Source: Diphasiastrum complanatum (Eukaryota > Streptophyta > Lycopodiopsida > Lycopodiales > Lycopodiaceae). From it: a stretch of DNA of 64,000 nucleotides. The notes under the pieces were generated by a model, which did not search any database, was not told the origin of the DNA, and was given only the letters and a program-made list of their open reading frames with translations. Position 1 is the stretch's first letter; every line of letters starts with the position of its first letter. The translations under genes and the position numbers were made by a program. The DNA lies in contig CM055113.1 in assembly GCA_029204225.1 (NCBI GenBank), positions 25,843,462 to 25,907,461 on the forward strand. Direction: 5' to 3'. Below are positions 20,870 to 33,672 of this stretch, one piece after another.

Positions 20870-23048
20870 ATCATGGTCTCATTGTGGAGTTCTCTACTAA
20901 TGTATGCAACATCAAGAAAAGTGAGATGATCATAGCAAGGGGAACAAGGTTTGGGAGGTTATTTAAGCTTGATGCTTTTGTAAATCCTAACCAAGTTGTG
21001 ATGGTAGCCGAAGAGACCAATATTACCACATTTGACTTGTGGCACAAGAGGCTTGGTCACATCAACACCAACTCCATGGAAGCTATGTGCAAGGAGGAGC
21101 TTGCTCTCGGCCTTCAAGATCTTTGGCAAAGGAGGAAAGGGTATGTGAAGATTGTGCCTTGGCTAAGGCACACAAGTTACCTTTTTCAAGTTCAATCACA
21201 AAGACAAGTCATCTTCTTGAGTTAATCCACTCGGATGTGCATTTTGCTAGCACAAAGGGCAATGGTGGAGCTACAATGTTTGTCACCTTTATAGATGACT
21301 ACTCAAGATATGGATGGGTATATCTACTTTCCTCTAAAGCACATGTTTTTGAGAGTTTTGAAAAGTTCAAGACTTTTGTTGAAAAGCATCATAATCACAA
21401 AATCAAGTTCTTTAGAAGTGATAATGGAGGAGAATATATCTCCATGAATTCAAAGACTTTTTTGATCAAGAAGGGATCAAGAAAGAGTTATCTTGGCCCT
21501 ACACTCCTCAAAAAAATGGGGTGGCCAAGAGGAGAAATAGGACACTATGTGAGTGTTCTAAAGCTCTAAGGTTAGTTGCATGCCTACCTAAGTCTTTTTG
21601 GGGAGAAGCTCTCACATGTGCTAACTTCTTATATAATAGAGTTCCATGTAGCTCTATAAATGGTAAAACATCTTATGAGTTATTGTATGGAGAAAAGCCT
21701 AATCTCAAAAGCTTGAAGGTGTTTGGATGTATTTGCTATCTACATGTCCCTTTGGACAAAAGAACCAAGGAGGTTCCATCATCCATGAAGGGGATCATGG
21801 TAGGTTATGGCAATGCAAGCAAAGGTTACAAAATCTACATTCCCTCTTCTCAAAAGGTTGTCATTTCTAGAGATATCATTTTTTATGAGACTAGAATGCA
21901 TAAGCTTGAAGATGATTCATCTAACCACTCTATTGGAAGAGAGGTACCCGAGATCAAGGAGGAGATTGACCATGAGGAGGAGCTAGAACCAAGAACACCA
22001 AGCACACCAAGAAGATCCACAAGGTCAAGGATGGAGCCATTAAGGCTCACATACAAGGACAAGGGTAAGCAAGCTGAGGAAAGTACTTCTTCTTATGCCT
22101 TCATCACATCTTTTGAAGAGCCTTCAAATGTTAGTGAAGCTTTAGAATCAAAGGAGTGGTTTCAAGCTATTTGTGATGAGTACATTGCATTGATGGAGAA
22201 TGATACTTGGATGCTTGTTGATTTACCTTTGGATAGGAATGTAATTGGATGTAAGTGGGTTTTTAAGCTCAAGTTGAATCAAGATGGGAGTGTTTCTAAG
22301 CACAAGGCAAGGCTTGTAGCCAAGGGGTATGCTCAATCAAAGGGCATAAATTATGATGAGACCTTTGCACCCGTGGCAAAGATGGTCACCATAAGACTAA
22401 TCATTGCTCTTGCTTCTCACTTTGATTGGTTATTGTTTCAAATGGATGTGTCAAATGCTTTCTTAAAGGTCATTTGGAAGATGATATATTCATGGAGCAG
22501 CCCGAGGGCTTCATCAAGCAAGGTATGGAAGACAAGGTGTGTCATCTCAAGAGGAGCTTGTATGCTTTGAAACAAGCTTCTAGAACTTGGAACACAAGGC
22601 TCAATACTTTTCTTATCTCTATTGGATTTACTCCTAGTGAGTATGATCCCACCTTGTACATAAGATTTAGTGCAAAAGACATTGTACTTTTATTACTTTA
22701 TGTTGATGATATCATACTTAGTGGAGATAATTTAGAAGGTATTGAGAAAACTAAGCTAGATCTATCCAAAGAGTTCAAGATGGTAGATCTCGGGCTTTTG
22801 CACTTCATTTTGGGTATGGAAGTATTTAGATCTTTAGATTATGTCTTCATTTGTCAATAGTATGCCATTTCATTACTCAATAGATTTAACATGCATGGAT
22901 GCAAGCATGTAGAGACTCCTATGGAGCATGATGTAAAAGTGACCAATAAAGAGGATGAAAGATCCTTCACGAACATTACTCTTTATAGGCAGCTTATTGG
23001 CTCCTTAATGTGGATAACCATAACAAGACATGATCTTTGCTAACCTAA
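20857..23048 (+). pseudogene. pol: copia integrase and reverse transcriptase, copy 2
   Basis: Duplicate of the copy 1 pol: pre-integrase, integrase core with Lys for catalytic Glu (codon 21,527-21,529), RT with YVDDIILSGD, and truncation before RNase H. Differences from copy 1 are a few single substitutions (for example Gly for Ser in TKGNGG, Tyr for Asp in KIYIPSSQ, Val for Ala in DRNVIG), with no new stop. Confidence 0.9.
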
Positions 23049-25265
23049 GGTTTATGACTGGGGTACTTTTCTTGGTTGAATCTCGTTGGATTGCTCGTTT
23101 GTCTTATTTAGTGGGATCAACTGCAAGTGCATCTTTTGCTTGTGTGGTTGCATGTAGCTCCCTTTCACCCTCTCCTGAATCTGTTGTCTATGGTGGCTGT
23201 GGGAATGCGACGACAAAATCAATGGACGTCGGATGGAACTGGATCGGAAAAAAAATAGACCGGATTGAAAAAGACAGTGAATGAAAAAAAGTATAAGGTA
23301 TCAAAAAATTTATAGGAGATCGAAAAATTACAAGGGGTTGAAAAACAAAGGATCGAAAAAAAAATTTGAATCGAAAAATGGATTTTGAAAATGAAACTAA
23401 AACTCAAAAAATCAAGGCTCAAAAAATCATGGAATCGAAAAATTAGTGACTCGAAAAAGGAGAACTCAAAAAAATAGAAATCGAAAAATGAGAAAAAAGC
23501 TAGAATAGAAAAATAATGGATCGACCAAATCTAGGATCAAAATAAATATGGGATCGATAAATTTAAGATCAAAAAAATATGACTCGAAAAAATATCCTTG
23601 CATCAAAAAATTGTACAGTATCAAATTTTTTTTCAAAGAATTGAAAAAATTTGATTGTAGATATCAAAAAATCTTGGATTGTTCGAGTCGATATCGTATC
23701 GAAAAATTGTGAAAAACATCGAGTCGCGTATTGAAAAAATTCAAGTATGAAAAAAATGACAAGGGACTAAACAAAATCGAAAAAACCCAAAAAATGAAAC
23801 ACTAAAAAACTCAAAAATAACTCACAAATGACCAAAATTTGAGAAAAGAGAAAAAGAATTCAAAAAATTCAAAAATCTTAAAAAAAAAACCGTGGAAAAC
23901 TCAAAAATCTGAGAAAGTCGAAATTTTTTTTTCGGAAAAGTCAAAAAATTTAAAATTCGAAGGAACTCAAAAAATTTAAAAACTCAAAAAACTCGAAGAA
24001 TTATAAAATCCGAAAAACTCGTAAATATTGAAAAACTCGAAGAATTATAAAACTTGAAAAATTATAAAATCTCGAAAAACTCGAAAAAATTGAAAATTGT
24101 AAAAAACTCGAAAAACTCAAAAAAATTAGAGTCGAGTATTGATAAACTGAAAAGTATGAAAAAATTACAAGGGATCCAAAAATGAAAAGTATCGAAAAAA
24201 TTATAATGTATCTAAAAATCCAAAATTTGAGAAAACTAGAAAAAATTAGAAAAAACGTCGGATCCAACTATAGATGAGAGTGGCAGATGTAAATGCAGAT
24301 GAAAGTTGTCAGATGCAACTGAGGCAGAAGGGCGGCCGATGCAAATGAGATGGATATCGAATGCAATTGGAACTGAAGGACGTTGGATGTAAAAAATATG
24401 GAATGCAAGATAAAAAATGATAAAAAACAGCCGATGCAAACAAAAAGTCATTGGGTACAAGTGAGATGGAGATCGGATGCATCTGAAAAAACATTGTGAA
24501 CGAAGGGTCGAAGAATAATCACATGATCAAAAATTTTATTAAAGTAGAAATGTCATTGTATCAAAAAGACATTGCCGGAAGAAACTAGGAAGACGACAGA
24601 TGAAAAACACTGGATCGAAAGAATTAAGGGATCAAAAAATTAAGAGTCAGATGGAGGGTGATGGATGAAATAAAAAATGAGGGTTGTCGGATGCAATGAG
24701 AAGCATCAGATGCAAATGAGGATGGTCGTCGAATGCAATGGTTGAAAGGCACTGGCAGATGTAATTTGGAAGACATTAGCAGATGCATTCGTCGGCTCTA
24801 GAGACAATAGCTCGTTTGATGAAAATTTTCAGAGCTCGAAAAAACTCGAAATTCTAAAAAACTTAAAAAATTAGAAAATCCGAGGATGTCTAAAATAAAA
24901 TAAAAAAATCGTCGGATGGGATCGTCAGACGCAAAGTCATCGGATGCGATCTTCAAAACGCAAATTTTTTGAAAAAAAAACTCAAAATTTTTTGAACAAC
25001 TTAAAAAAAATTTGAGAGACTCGAAAAAATTTCGGAACAACTCAAATTTTTTTTGAGAAACTCAAAAAATGCAAAAATCGAAATCTCATCAGATGTAGTT
25101 TTCGGAAAAAAAAAATTGTGGTTTTTTTGGCAGTTGGCGGATGCATGGCGGACGAAAAACTGGTAAAATTTGAAAAAAAAACTGAAAAAATGGTGGATGC
25201 AAAAATCGAGACTGGCGGTGCCCAAAAATGAGAAATAGCGGTGCAGTGGTGGGTTTTCGAAAAGT
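23049..25265. repeat. A-rich tract and dispersed GGATGCAA motifs, copy 2
   Basis: Counterpart of 3,651-5,780. The difference is at 24,963-25,075, where copy 2 has about 91 more bases of A/T-run sequence with three loosely repeated blocks around TTTTTTGAAAAA and AACTCAAAA. Several single-base length changes in A or T runs also separate the copies. Confidence 0.75.
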
Positions 25266-25523
25266 CTGGGGTGAGTTCGCACTGATCTAACTGATCAATA
25301 GAGACGTTTGGAATTAATTATAATTCGAAAAACAATAGAGAATACGTGCTTGTGAAAAATAGAAATTGAGGAGACCAAGCAATGCAAACAGAAGTAAATA
25401 AGAACTCCATCATGTTTGTAGTACAACTAGATTTTAGTACGTTCATATTATTTTATCAAACTTGTATTAGAAAAAAAACATGCAATTTCATAAGATATTG
25501 ATGTAAACAAAAATATTAAGTAC

Positions 25524-27109
25524 CTGACAACGGATGCTAATTTGTAAATGGCATCACGAAATTGATCAGTTAGATAGCCACGAATGCACATTGGAAATAT
25601 GTACTTGACCATCTTCAACCAATTATGAGATTTTAGACCATGGAGTTTTCCTTCAACTGTGAATGATGTTCGTAGTAAATAAGCAAAACCCGTTGTTGTT
25701 CTCATCTCGCAAATGACTGACCGTACGTACTTATACTCTTCTTTCGTACGAATCCAAGGGGCTCTTGGAATACTATAGGTATTTCCATCAGTACATAATT
25801 TTAGCCAATACTCTTTTTTTGTTTTTGATTCTTGTAGATCATGTCTGGCAGAATACTGTCTTTGTCACCCACCAAGTGTTTCCATATTGATTCACCCACA
25901 TTTTTGGATATGTGCATAGGATCAAGCAAGTGATTGATCAAAAAGTTATTCCAATATGGTAAACAATGAAAGATGGATAGTCTTTTCATACCATTGATTG
26001 GCTTAGTCTCGGATTCAATCCAAAGTTTGTGCCAATCTGTCACAGACATTCTCTTTGGAGGCATTCTTGTTTCTGATCTTCCTCCAAAGCCTCTTCTATG
26101 AGCATTTCTAAATGGATGATTTTCATCATGCAAGTACTTGCGATGATTTTTATACACAATTGTGTTTAAATGACATGAGTGGCGAGCATCAATATTTGGT
26201 CCACAAATGAGACATGCGTGATATCCAGAAGCTATAAAACCTAAAAGAATCAAATCCAATTCGTGTTAAAGAACAAATATTGCATGCATAAAAAATAAAT
26301 ATACAAACATTACAAGTGATTTCATTTTATAGTCACCTAAACAATCGCCCAATCCTAGATAGTCATGCATAGTCCACATTAAAATTGCATGCAACAAAAA
26401 TGTTTTGTCTTGAAGTGGACGTGAGATGTCATATGCTTGGACTCCCTTCCATAGTAATTCTAGTTCTTGAATCAATGGTGCAAAGTAGATATCCATATTT
26501 TTTACTTTATGTTTTCCAGGAATTAGAAGTGCTAGCATGAGATGTCCTTTTTTAATGCTTAGCCAAGGTGGGATGTTATAGTTGACCAACACCACTGGCC
26601 AAGTAGACCACGTGCTTGACATTTTTCCAAAGGAGTTAACCCCGTCTGTTGCAAGTCCCTCACCTCTTGTCTCTAACATAGTGTTTCCTTCTGGGAGTAG
26701 TTTGCGTAATAACCTGTACATAATGAAATGAATTTTCATAATATAAAATAAAAGATCATTTAGCCAACTAAAACATTTGACTTGAACAACACATCTATTA
26801 AATTCTTTAAAAAAAATCTCAATCTTATTTACCCAAATAAGGATGTAACACTTGTATCACTCCATTTATATTTTGCTTGGAGGTTCAATATAAGCAACGA
26901 AGCGGCCAAACGAGATGTCTTTGCTCCAAGATATAATGGTGTGTTTGATTCTTCTCTCAATTTTTTTTCTTCGGCACTAATAAATGATTCACTATCATGT
27001 TCAGTGCATTGTTCCACATCATGATGCTCATAGACGTTATTTATCAAGTTGTTCATGATTTCAACTTCATCTTGAATGCAAAAATCATTTTCAGCACTTG
27101 ATCTTGATT
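25524..27109 (-). pseudogene. tnp2: CACTA (En/Spm) Tnp2-type transposase, copy 2
   Basis: Same three exons (27,109-26,833, 26,713-26,337, 26,240-25,524), same splice sites, same ~100-residue internal loss and same frameshift before HDLQESK as copy 1. Only scattered substitutions differ (for example Thr for Ala in SVTDWHK, Leu for Pro in TPLYLGAK, the latter in a block otherwise well conserved in Tnp2). The leftward A-rich motif field and the rightward SET-like gene are duplicated with it. Confidence 0.87.
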
Positions 27110-27400
27110 CTGAAGAAGAGGAAGAAGAAGATCAAGGCTGATTCTCATACGCTCATGACGTGATAGTTGATTTATGTGCGGCCCATCGTATGCCAATCTT
27201 GTTTTGGATATGGAGTGACTGTTATCATCGTCACTAGAGCTAGATGACAATTCATAGTCCTTCAAACATGGAAAACAAATTAACATATAAGATTGTCATT
27301 CATGAAAATTAAAACTAAAATTAAGACATGCAAATCAAACACTATATCTTAAATTAAGGCATGCAATATGAAATATAAAAAAAAAAAATTAATTTGATAT

Positions 27401-28772
27401 TCACAAGGTACATGCTTGAGTTTGGCTCAAAGCCTTTTGTACACATCTTGGAAGAGGGCGATTGAAGCTATATTTGATGAATAGCTCTTCACCACATTTA
27501 ATGGGCCTTATCTCACATACCATTATGTATGTACTTTTTGAGTTCCTAGAAAAGTATTCTTCCTTTCCATTGGTGTGTTCCTCAAAATCACAATTAGTTA
27601 ATGAAGGGTGCCCAATGGAACTATTTATGTATGCAGCAATATTGCCATATTTTCTGGACGCCCATAAATGTACATACGATGTGATTTCAAAACATTCTCT
27701 CCTTGCACGCGTCGCTCTTCCAAAGAACAAGCATTGGCATTCAAGCCATAAACCTACATTCTCCATTGGTGACGACATAGATCCTGCCAATTACCCCAAT
27801 TGTATTGAGGTCCTGCATCAGGCATTAACGTGACAACACTATTCAAGGGGACATCAATGCTAGTAAAAAAAAATAAACCTAATCCCGCATTAGGAAAGTG
27901 CTCACTTGGCTTGATCATATACATATGACCCCAATATGAAAATGATGTTCCACATAATGGTAGTGGTACTCTATCAGGCCAACATGAATATTTCTTTCTA
28001 TCAAAGGGCTTAACCAATGCTTCTAGGTAGGGAGGAAGGGGAGACTCAATCAATGAATTTAAAACATTCTTGGATAAGTCAACAGTACGTAAATTTGGTT
28101 GTTCATTTTCAAATCTTGTCAAAATGCGTCCAGGTCGTGTTCTTTTTTGTAATGGAGTAAATCTAGATGGGATAGGAAGAAGAGAAAATTCTATACAAGG
28201 TATGTGAGGTGATGTGGGATGGATAGAATTGATGTGAGGTGTCGTGGGATGGATAGAATCGATATGAGATGTCATGAGATAAATAGAATCGATGTGTGGT
28301 GACATCGTGAAATGAATAGAATCCATAGTAGAATTTGTGTGAGGTGTTGTGGGATGGATAGAATCGATGTGAGGTGTCATGGGATGGATAGAATCGATGT
28401 GAGGTGTCATGAGATAGATAGAATCGATGTGTGGTGACATCGTGGAATGAATAGAATCCATAGTAGAATTTTTGTGAGGTGTTCTGGGATGGATAGAATC
28501 CATGTGAGGTGTCGTGGGATGAATAGAATCTATGTGTGGTGATATCGTGGGATTCCATGGAAAGATCTATGTGAGGTGTGGTGGAGTGAGTGACGTGCGA
28601 AATGGAAAGATGCATAACTTCCACATCATGAGGTGTGTAGTGACTAGTGACATCATTATGATCATCAACAAGATCTTCGTCTAATGCCAAAGATGATCCA
28701 AAATCGATAATTCTTATCTTGTTGATAAGAATGTCAATCGACGTGTTATAAGACATTGACACCAATGTATTA
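27401..28772 (-). pseudogene. SET-domain-like protein with repetitive N-terminal half, copy 2
   Basis: Duplicate of 7,914-9,285 with the same two frame slips and the same SET-like blocks (NAGLGLFF, YGNIAAYINSS, KCGEELFIKYSF). One visible residue differs in the SET-like part (FFF for FFL). The 30-bp repeats lie at about 28,201-28,549 and show the same unit number, so the minisatellite has not changed length since duplication. Confidence 0.6.
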
Positions 28773-28868
28773 TTCTACAAGAGTGAAACATTACACAAGC
28801 ATTAGTTTTTTTTTTTTTAAATTATAAATATGTGTATGATAAGGACAGTACTAAATAGTCAAAATGTA

Positions 28869-29264
28869 CCTCCAAATCCACATCGGGCTCCTCAATGTGC
28901 TTTGCAAACTTCCACAGATGTTGCGCCACTATTCGTCTTTCTCGAATTTTCAATCCTTTGCATTGTTTGCACTTGCAATATATCTTTTCATTGTACCTCT
29001 ATTGATACTAATTTCATTTTACAATTACAAAAATAATTAGCTTAATGTTACAAGCTAATTTATATGTGTATAAATATAGTCCTAAGTTTTAAACAAATAA
29101 TTATATAGTACCTGCGATTTAGGTCGAGGCTGGGCACCAGAAGTTGATGACGATGATGTTTCACTAAGTCTTTGCTCAAGCATTTGTGCTCTTTTTTGTG
29201 ATTTCATTTTGTAATAGTATTGCATCTTCTTTAACTTTTTGCTATCTTGTGGAGGCGTCGTGCT
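28869..29264 (-). pseudogene. Two candidate 5' exons upstream of the SET-like gene, copy 2
   Basis: Counterpart of 9,380-9,775. The first exon is intact as in copy 1. In the second, a short stretch around 28,943-28,955 is rewritten (CTCGAATTTTCAATCC against CTCGGTCAAAATCC), adding two bases and breaking the AKDFDRERR reading. Confidence 0.42.
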
Positions 29265-29501
29265 TTAAACAATCTTAGAAAAAAAAACAAAAAAGTTATA
29301 TTCAACACACAATGCTACAAATCCAAATGTTAAGTACATAATATCTATTGTACATTTATAAAATATACCTATTTCGAGAGATTTCCTAATAGAAGACATA
29401 TTCGCTAATGAACGATTAAATTTTATCTGCACTTTTTTAACAAGAATGTTAATGTATTGACAAAATACACTTGTCAAAATATACTGTTAAAATTGATATG
29501 T

Positions 29502-31048
29502 TGATTTCCCGAACTGTGGTGAGAATAGGCCAATCAATAACCCTCTGGATACGATCGGCCTCAATCTCCACTCCCCGTTTGGAAATCTTATGCCCCAAGT
29601 AGGACAATTCCTTCGCAAAAAAAGTCATATATAGACTCTTTGGCAAAGAGCTTTTCCCTTCTTAGGATGTCCCAAACAAGTCTTACTGAACACTAGGATA
29701 TCATCTAAGAATACCACTACAAATCTTTCCAAATATGGCCTGAACAAATCGTTCATCATCTATTGGAAAGTTGTCGGTGCATTGGTCAAAGCAAAAGGCA
29801 ACACCAAAAATTCGTAGTGACCAAAGCGAGTTCAAAATCCGATTTTTGGTATATCTTCTATCTTAATGCATACCTGATGGAATCCCGACCTTATAATTAT
29901 CTTGGTAAAGTACCCAGCACCACCAAGATAATCTATTAGGTCATCCATCTGTGGCAGAGGATATCTATTCTTAATGGTTACCTTGTTCAATTTCTTTACT
30001 TTTAATGCACTTAAGGTCATTAGGTCCAAAGACTAAAGAACTAAGGACAAAATACATCCATCTCATTACTTCGAGATAGATTACCTGAGGTAGAAGCTGG
30101 TTATTTGACGCAATTCCATGCAAGGTGACCCTTGCCATTGCACTTGAAGCACAGGTTCTTCTTACGAGCTTCAGCTTTATCAATGCCACCTTGATGGTTT
30201 TTAAAGTTTTTCTTGGTTTTCTTAAGATTCTTGGAATTGGGATGTGTTTCACTAACAGCTTCCCTATCCCCCCTCTTAAATTGAAAACTTTTTTCTGCTT
30301 ATTAGGTTGTTGACCCCTAAGTGGCTTAGGTGTCTCATCAAAGTATTTTGCAGGTTTAATAGCATCTTCTAGGGTTTCTGGATTGTCCCTACGAACACCC
30401 ACCTGATAATCTTTTGGTAATATCAATAAACATTAATATTTGTACCTTATGTGGAACGTCACTATAAAGTGGATTCAGGTACTCATGAAAATCTTGAATA
30501 AATTGTTCCAAACCTTTATTCATTGATAAATGACTCAACTTTTGAAAGTGTTCATAGTCATCTAATAGTGGTAGAAAATAATCCCTAAAAAGCTTGCAAA
30601 AATCATCCCATGTACAGGGTTGATTGCCCTTTGCAACTAAGTCATCCCACCAAACTAAGGCTCTTCCTTCAAGGAACATGGTGGCAGTGGATAACTTTTC
30701 AGATTCAAGGAATTGGTTCATGGCAAAGTATTTATTCCAAACATTTAGCCAAGAACTTACCACTTGTAAGTTCCTATCCTTCTTCTCCCCCTTAAACACT
30801 TTTACGGGAGATGGAACTACATGCTTCTTCTGATTGGCTAACCTAGACTCTAAGTCTTGCCCTTTTTGATTAGTTTCGTGCATTCCACCGGAGAGAGGAG
30901 AGAGAACGTGCATTCCATCGGAGAGAGGAGAGAGAAAGTGAATTCCACCGGAGAGAGGAGAGAGAATGATAGATTCATAAGAAAGAGAAAATTGGATGGA
31001 CATTATGCTCTTGGAGGTGGTCCCAAAATACAAAGGACACCTGAGCAC
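29502..31048 (-). pseudogene. Ty3/gypsy gag and reverse transcriptase, copy 2
   Basis: Duplicate of 10,013-11,558. It keeps a G near 30,306 that copy 1 lost, so the gag-linked reading 29,971-30,426 is longer here (151 codons). The three 30-bp repeats are at 30,879-30,968. RT blocks and stops are the same as in copy 1. Confidence 0.82.
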
Positions 31049-31054
31049 AAGGCA

Positions 31055-31134
31055 TTACGTGAATGAATTTGCATTTGCGACTATTTTTTCAGCGTTAAGG
31101 AAAGAGCAAGGGTAGTCTCTTGCAGACGTCTAAG
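31055..31134 (+). repeat. 80-bp dispersed repeat, copy 2
   Basis: Counterpart of 11,565-11,644 and related to 57,961-58,039. Confidence 0.8.
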
Positions 31135-31729
31135 GGTGATTTCACATGGGATGGGGGGTAAGTCCCTTCACCTCTATTCTAGCATTCTGGTTGGCCGAGA
31201 CAATTTCACATGGGTTTATAGTTGCCCCCATGTGGCAGCTGACGTGGCTGTGACCTTGGGATATCTGAGGCCCTGGGAGATACCAGGGGCATATGCAGGC
31301 CAAAAACGGGAGGCCTAGGGCCTATACTGCAACTGCCCAATGATCAGCCTTCCCGCCATCGCTAGTTTAGAATGCATTCCCGCTTCCACTTCCAAAAGCT
31401 TTTTGTGCACATCGTTGGTTGCTCTCTTCTCTCGTGGTGCTGCTTCTCCATCGTCTTGGCCGATTGAATCATCATCTTCTCCAATAACAGCGGCAACAAC
31501 TATCCTTGATTCTCTTTTTCAAATCATGTTTTTTTTGTTGTCCTTGCCTCTACAACTCCAACACTCTTAGATTGGGAATAGTTCCAATCCCAGCGCTTCA
31601 TGGATTGAGAATGGCTGTGAGTATTTCCAACGCAGAGTTTTCCAACGCACAGTTGGCCGCCCTCGTGCAGTTGTTGTTCACATCAAACAATGATGGCATT
31701 CTCCTAAGCTGGTTTAACTCCATTTGATG

Positions 31730-32140
31730 TCACTCATCTTTTGGATTTGTTGAGAATCCATGTACTGTGGGTGTCTTGAGCTCAATTACTATTTCTTGTC
31801 TCTTCTCTACTTTGTCCGAGTCTTGAATTACTTGTTTTTTTTTCTCTGGTTCTCTGCTATTAAACACCATTGGCACACTTGATGACCAACAACTTTGTTT
31901 ATCCACGTTCCTCTGTTGACAGTGCACAAATATGATTTGTAATTTCCAGAAGGAAAATGAAATAACTACAAAGTAGGCAATTTCAACCAGATATTGGAGG
32001 ACAAAAAAACCCTGGATTGTTGGACTTGGGACAATGCAAGTTTACACTTGCATTGTGGCATCATGTTAAGCGAGCTCCATAAAGGTTCAGCTTCCATGCT
32101 GGACATCACTGGGTAGTGTCTTGTTCTGCAACAGTCCAAG
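31730..32140 (-). pseudogene. Hypothetical ORF, frameshifted in copy 2
   Basis: Counterpart of the 136-codon ORF at 12,240-12,650. A missing G near 32,023 leaves only 65 codons from an internal methionine. Family unknown; it may never have been a gene. Confidence 0.25.
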
Positions 32141-32494
32141 GATGGGCCTTGAGCTGCTAGCTGCTAGTACTCTGAAACTTATGCTTCTCCTACCATCTAT
32201 GGTAACTAGTACATTATTGAATGCTTAAGCTGCATTAAAATTGGCTGGGAAATGCTAACCCTTGCTAAATCGCTTCCTATTGGCATACATGAGTACCTGT
32301 CACGTTATACAAATTTTAGATTATAGAATGGTCTCTCATTGCCAATTCACGCAAAGAATTTGACACTCTCTTTTCGTGTTGCACAAAGGGTGATGATCGA
32401 GCAAAGCTATTGCAGAACTTTCGCTTCTCACTCAAATTTGACTATGATGTTCCTCATCATGTGCATACATTTCAACATTGCATATAAGCACATG

Positions 32495-33672
32495 TGTATT
32501 GTAGCGCAGGCATCCCAAAGGGAGCCGCGAACCACGACTTAGCTTCCCAGCCTTCAACTCTTGCCACCCAAACCCACTTGACATACAAGCAATCAACTCG
32601 CCAACAACGATCAGACTTAACCAACTTGAAGTTCCGAAAACCAACATTGAGATCCAACCTGGTGCCATGCCAGATCGGGGGTCCCGATGTGGGTGACTTC
32701 CCTCCAACCAAGCCGCCCGACATACATCAAACTTAACCAACTCCAAGCTTCGTTACAAACGAGTAACATCAGACTTAACCAACTGAAAGCTTCGTCACGA
32801 GCACTAGAAGCCAACCTGGCACCACGCTAGACTGGACAGCCATAAACAGGTAACTTCCGCCCAAGCAAGCCATCCAACTCAGCCGACAGGTTAGTGTTTG
32901 TTCCCCAAGAGCTTAACCCATTCACGTTCATGCAAGGAACACTCAGATCCACAAGCCGCGACAGATATGGAGACAACCAGTTTCTAGACCAAATGGTCCC
33001 GACAGGATACCGCTGGCGCCACGGACCGAATGGTCCCGACGACATACCGCTGGCGTCCCGGGATATGACCCTCAGCTATGTGCCAGCTTAAAAATTTTGA
33101 AGTGGCCTTAGAACTGGCGCTTTTACCGAACATTGAAACCCAGAAGGTAATCAGAGTCAGTTTAAGGAAAATCCCACTTTATTGATAAATCTGAGAAGGT
33201 TACATTTCAAGTCTGTGACCGACCCTAGTCTTCGGGGAGCTGGCATGCCAAGGCGAGTGCCAAGACAACATTCCAGCAAGTGAGGTTGAGACTTGGTTGG
33301 AGCTCGCCCTGAGTCGCAACCCGCACTGCCCTATAGTATTGGTGGGATTCGGCACCCCCCCTCATACCAAGGACTCTACCCAGGCTGGTAAAGCACGTTT
33401 TCTCTCTCTCTAGAAAGTCATTTTCTCTCTCTATATTTTATTGATCCCCAGGCTTCCTTTAATCATGCCTAGATCGTGTGAGGTGATTGCGCATCGATCT
33501 GAGCTCTTTGGACTTCACTAGAACCGATCAAAGATTTTCAGCCATAGGAGCTTGGCGCCGGCTGGATTCTGGTCATAGTGACGCCGGGAGCAGCAGGGGC
33601 GCTGCTGGCGCCAGGGACAATGCTGGCACCAGTGGCACCGAAAGTAAAGCTTGTAAAGGTAGCTTTACAACA
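32495..33672 (-). mobile_element. LTR in the left palindrome arm, copy 2
   Basis: Counterpart of 13,006-14,183; ends GCTTTACAACA before the complement of a polypurine tract. Confidence 0.7.
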
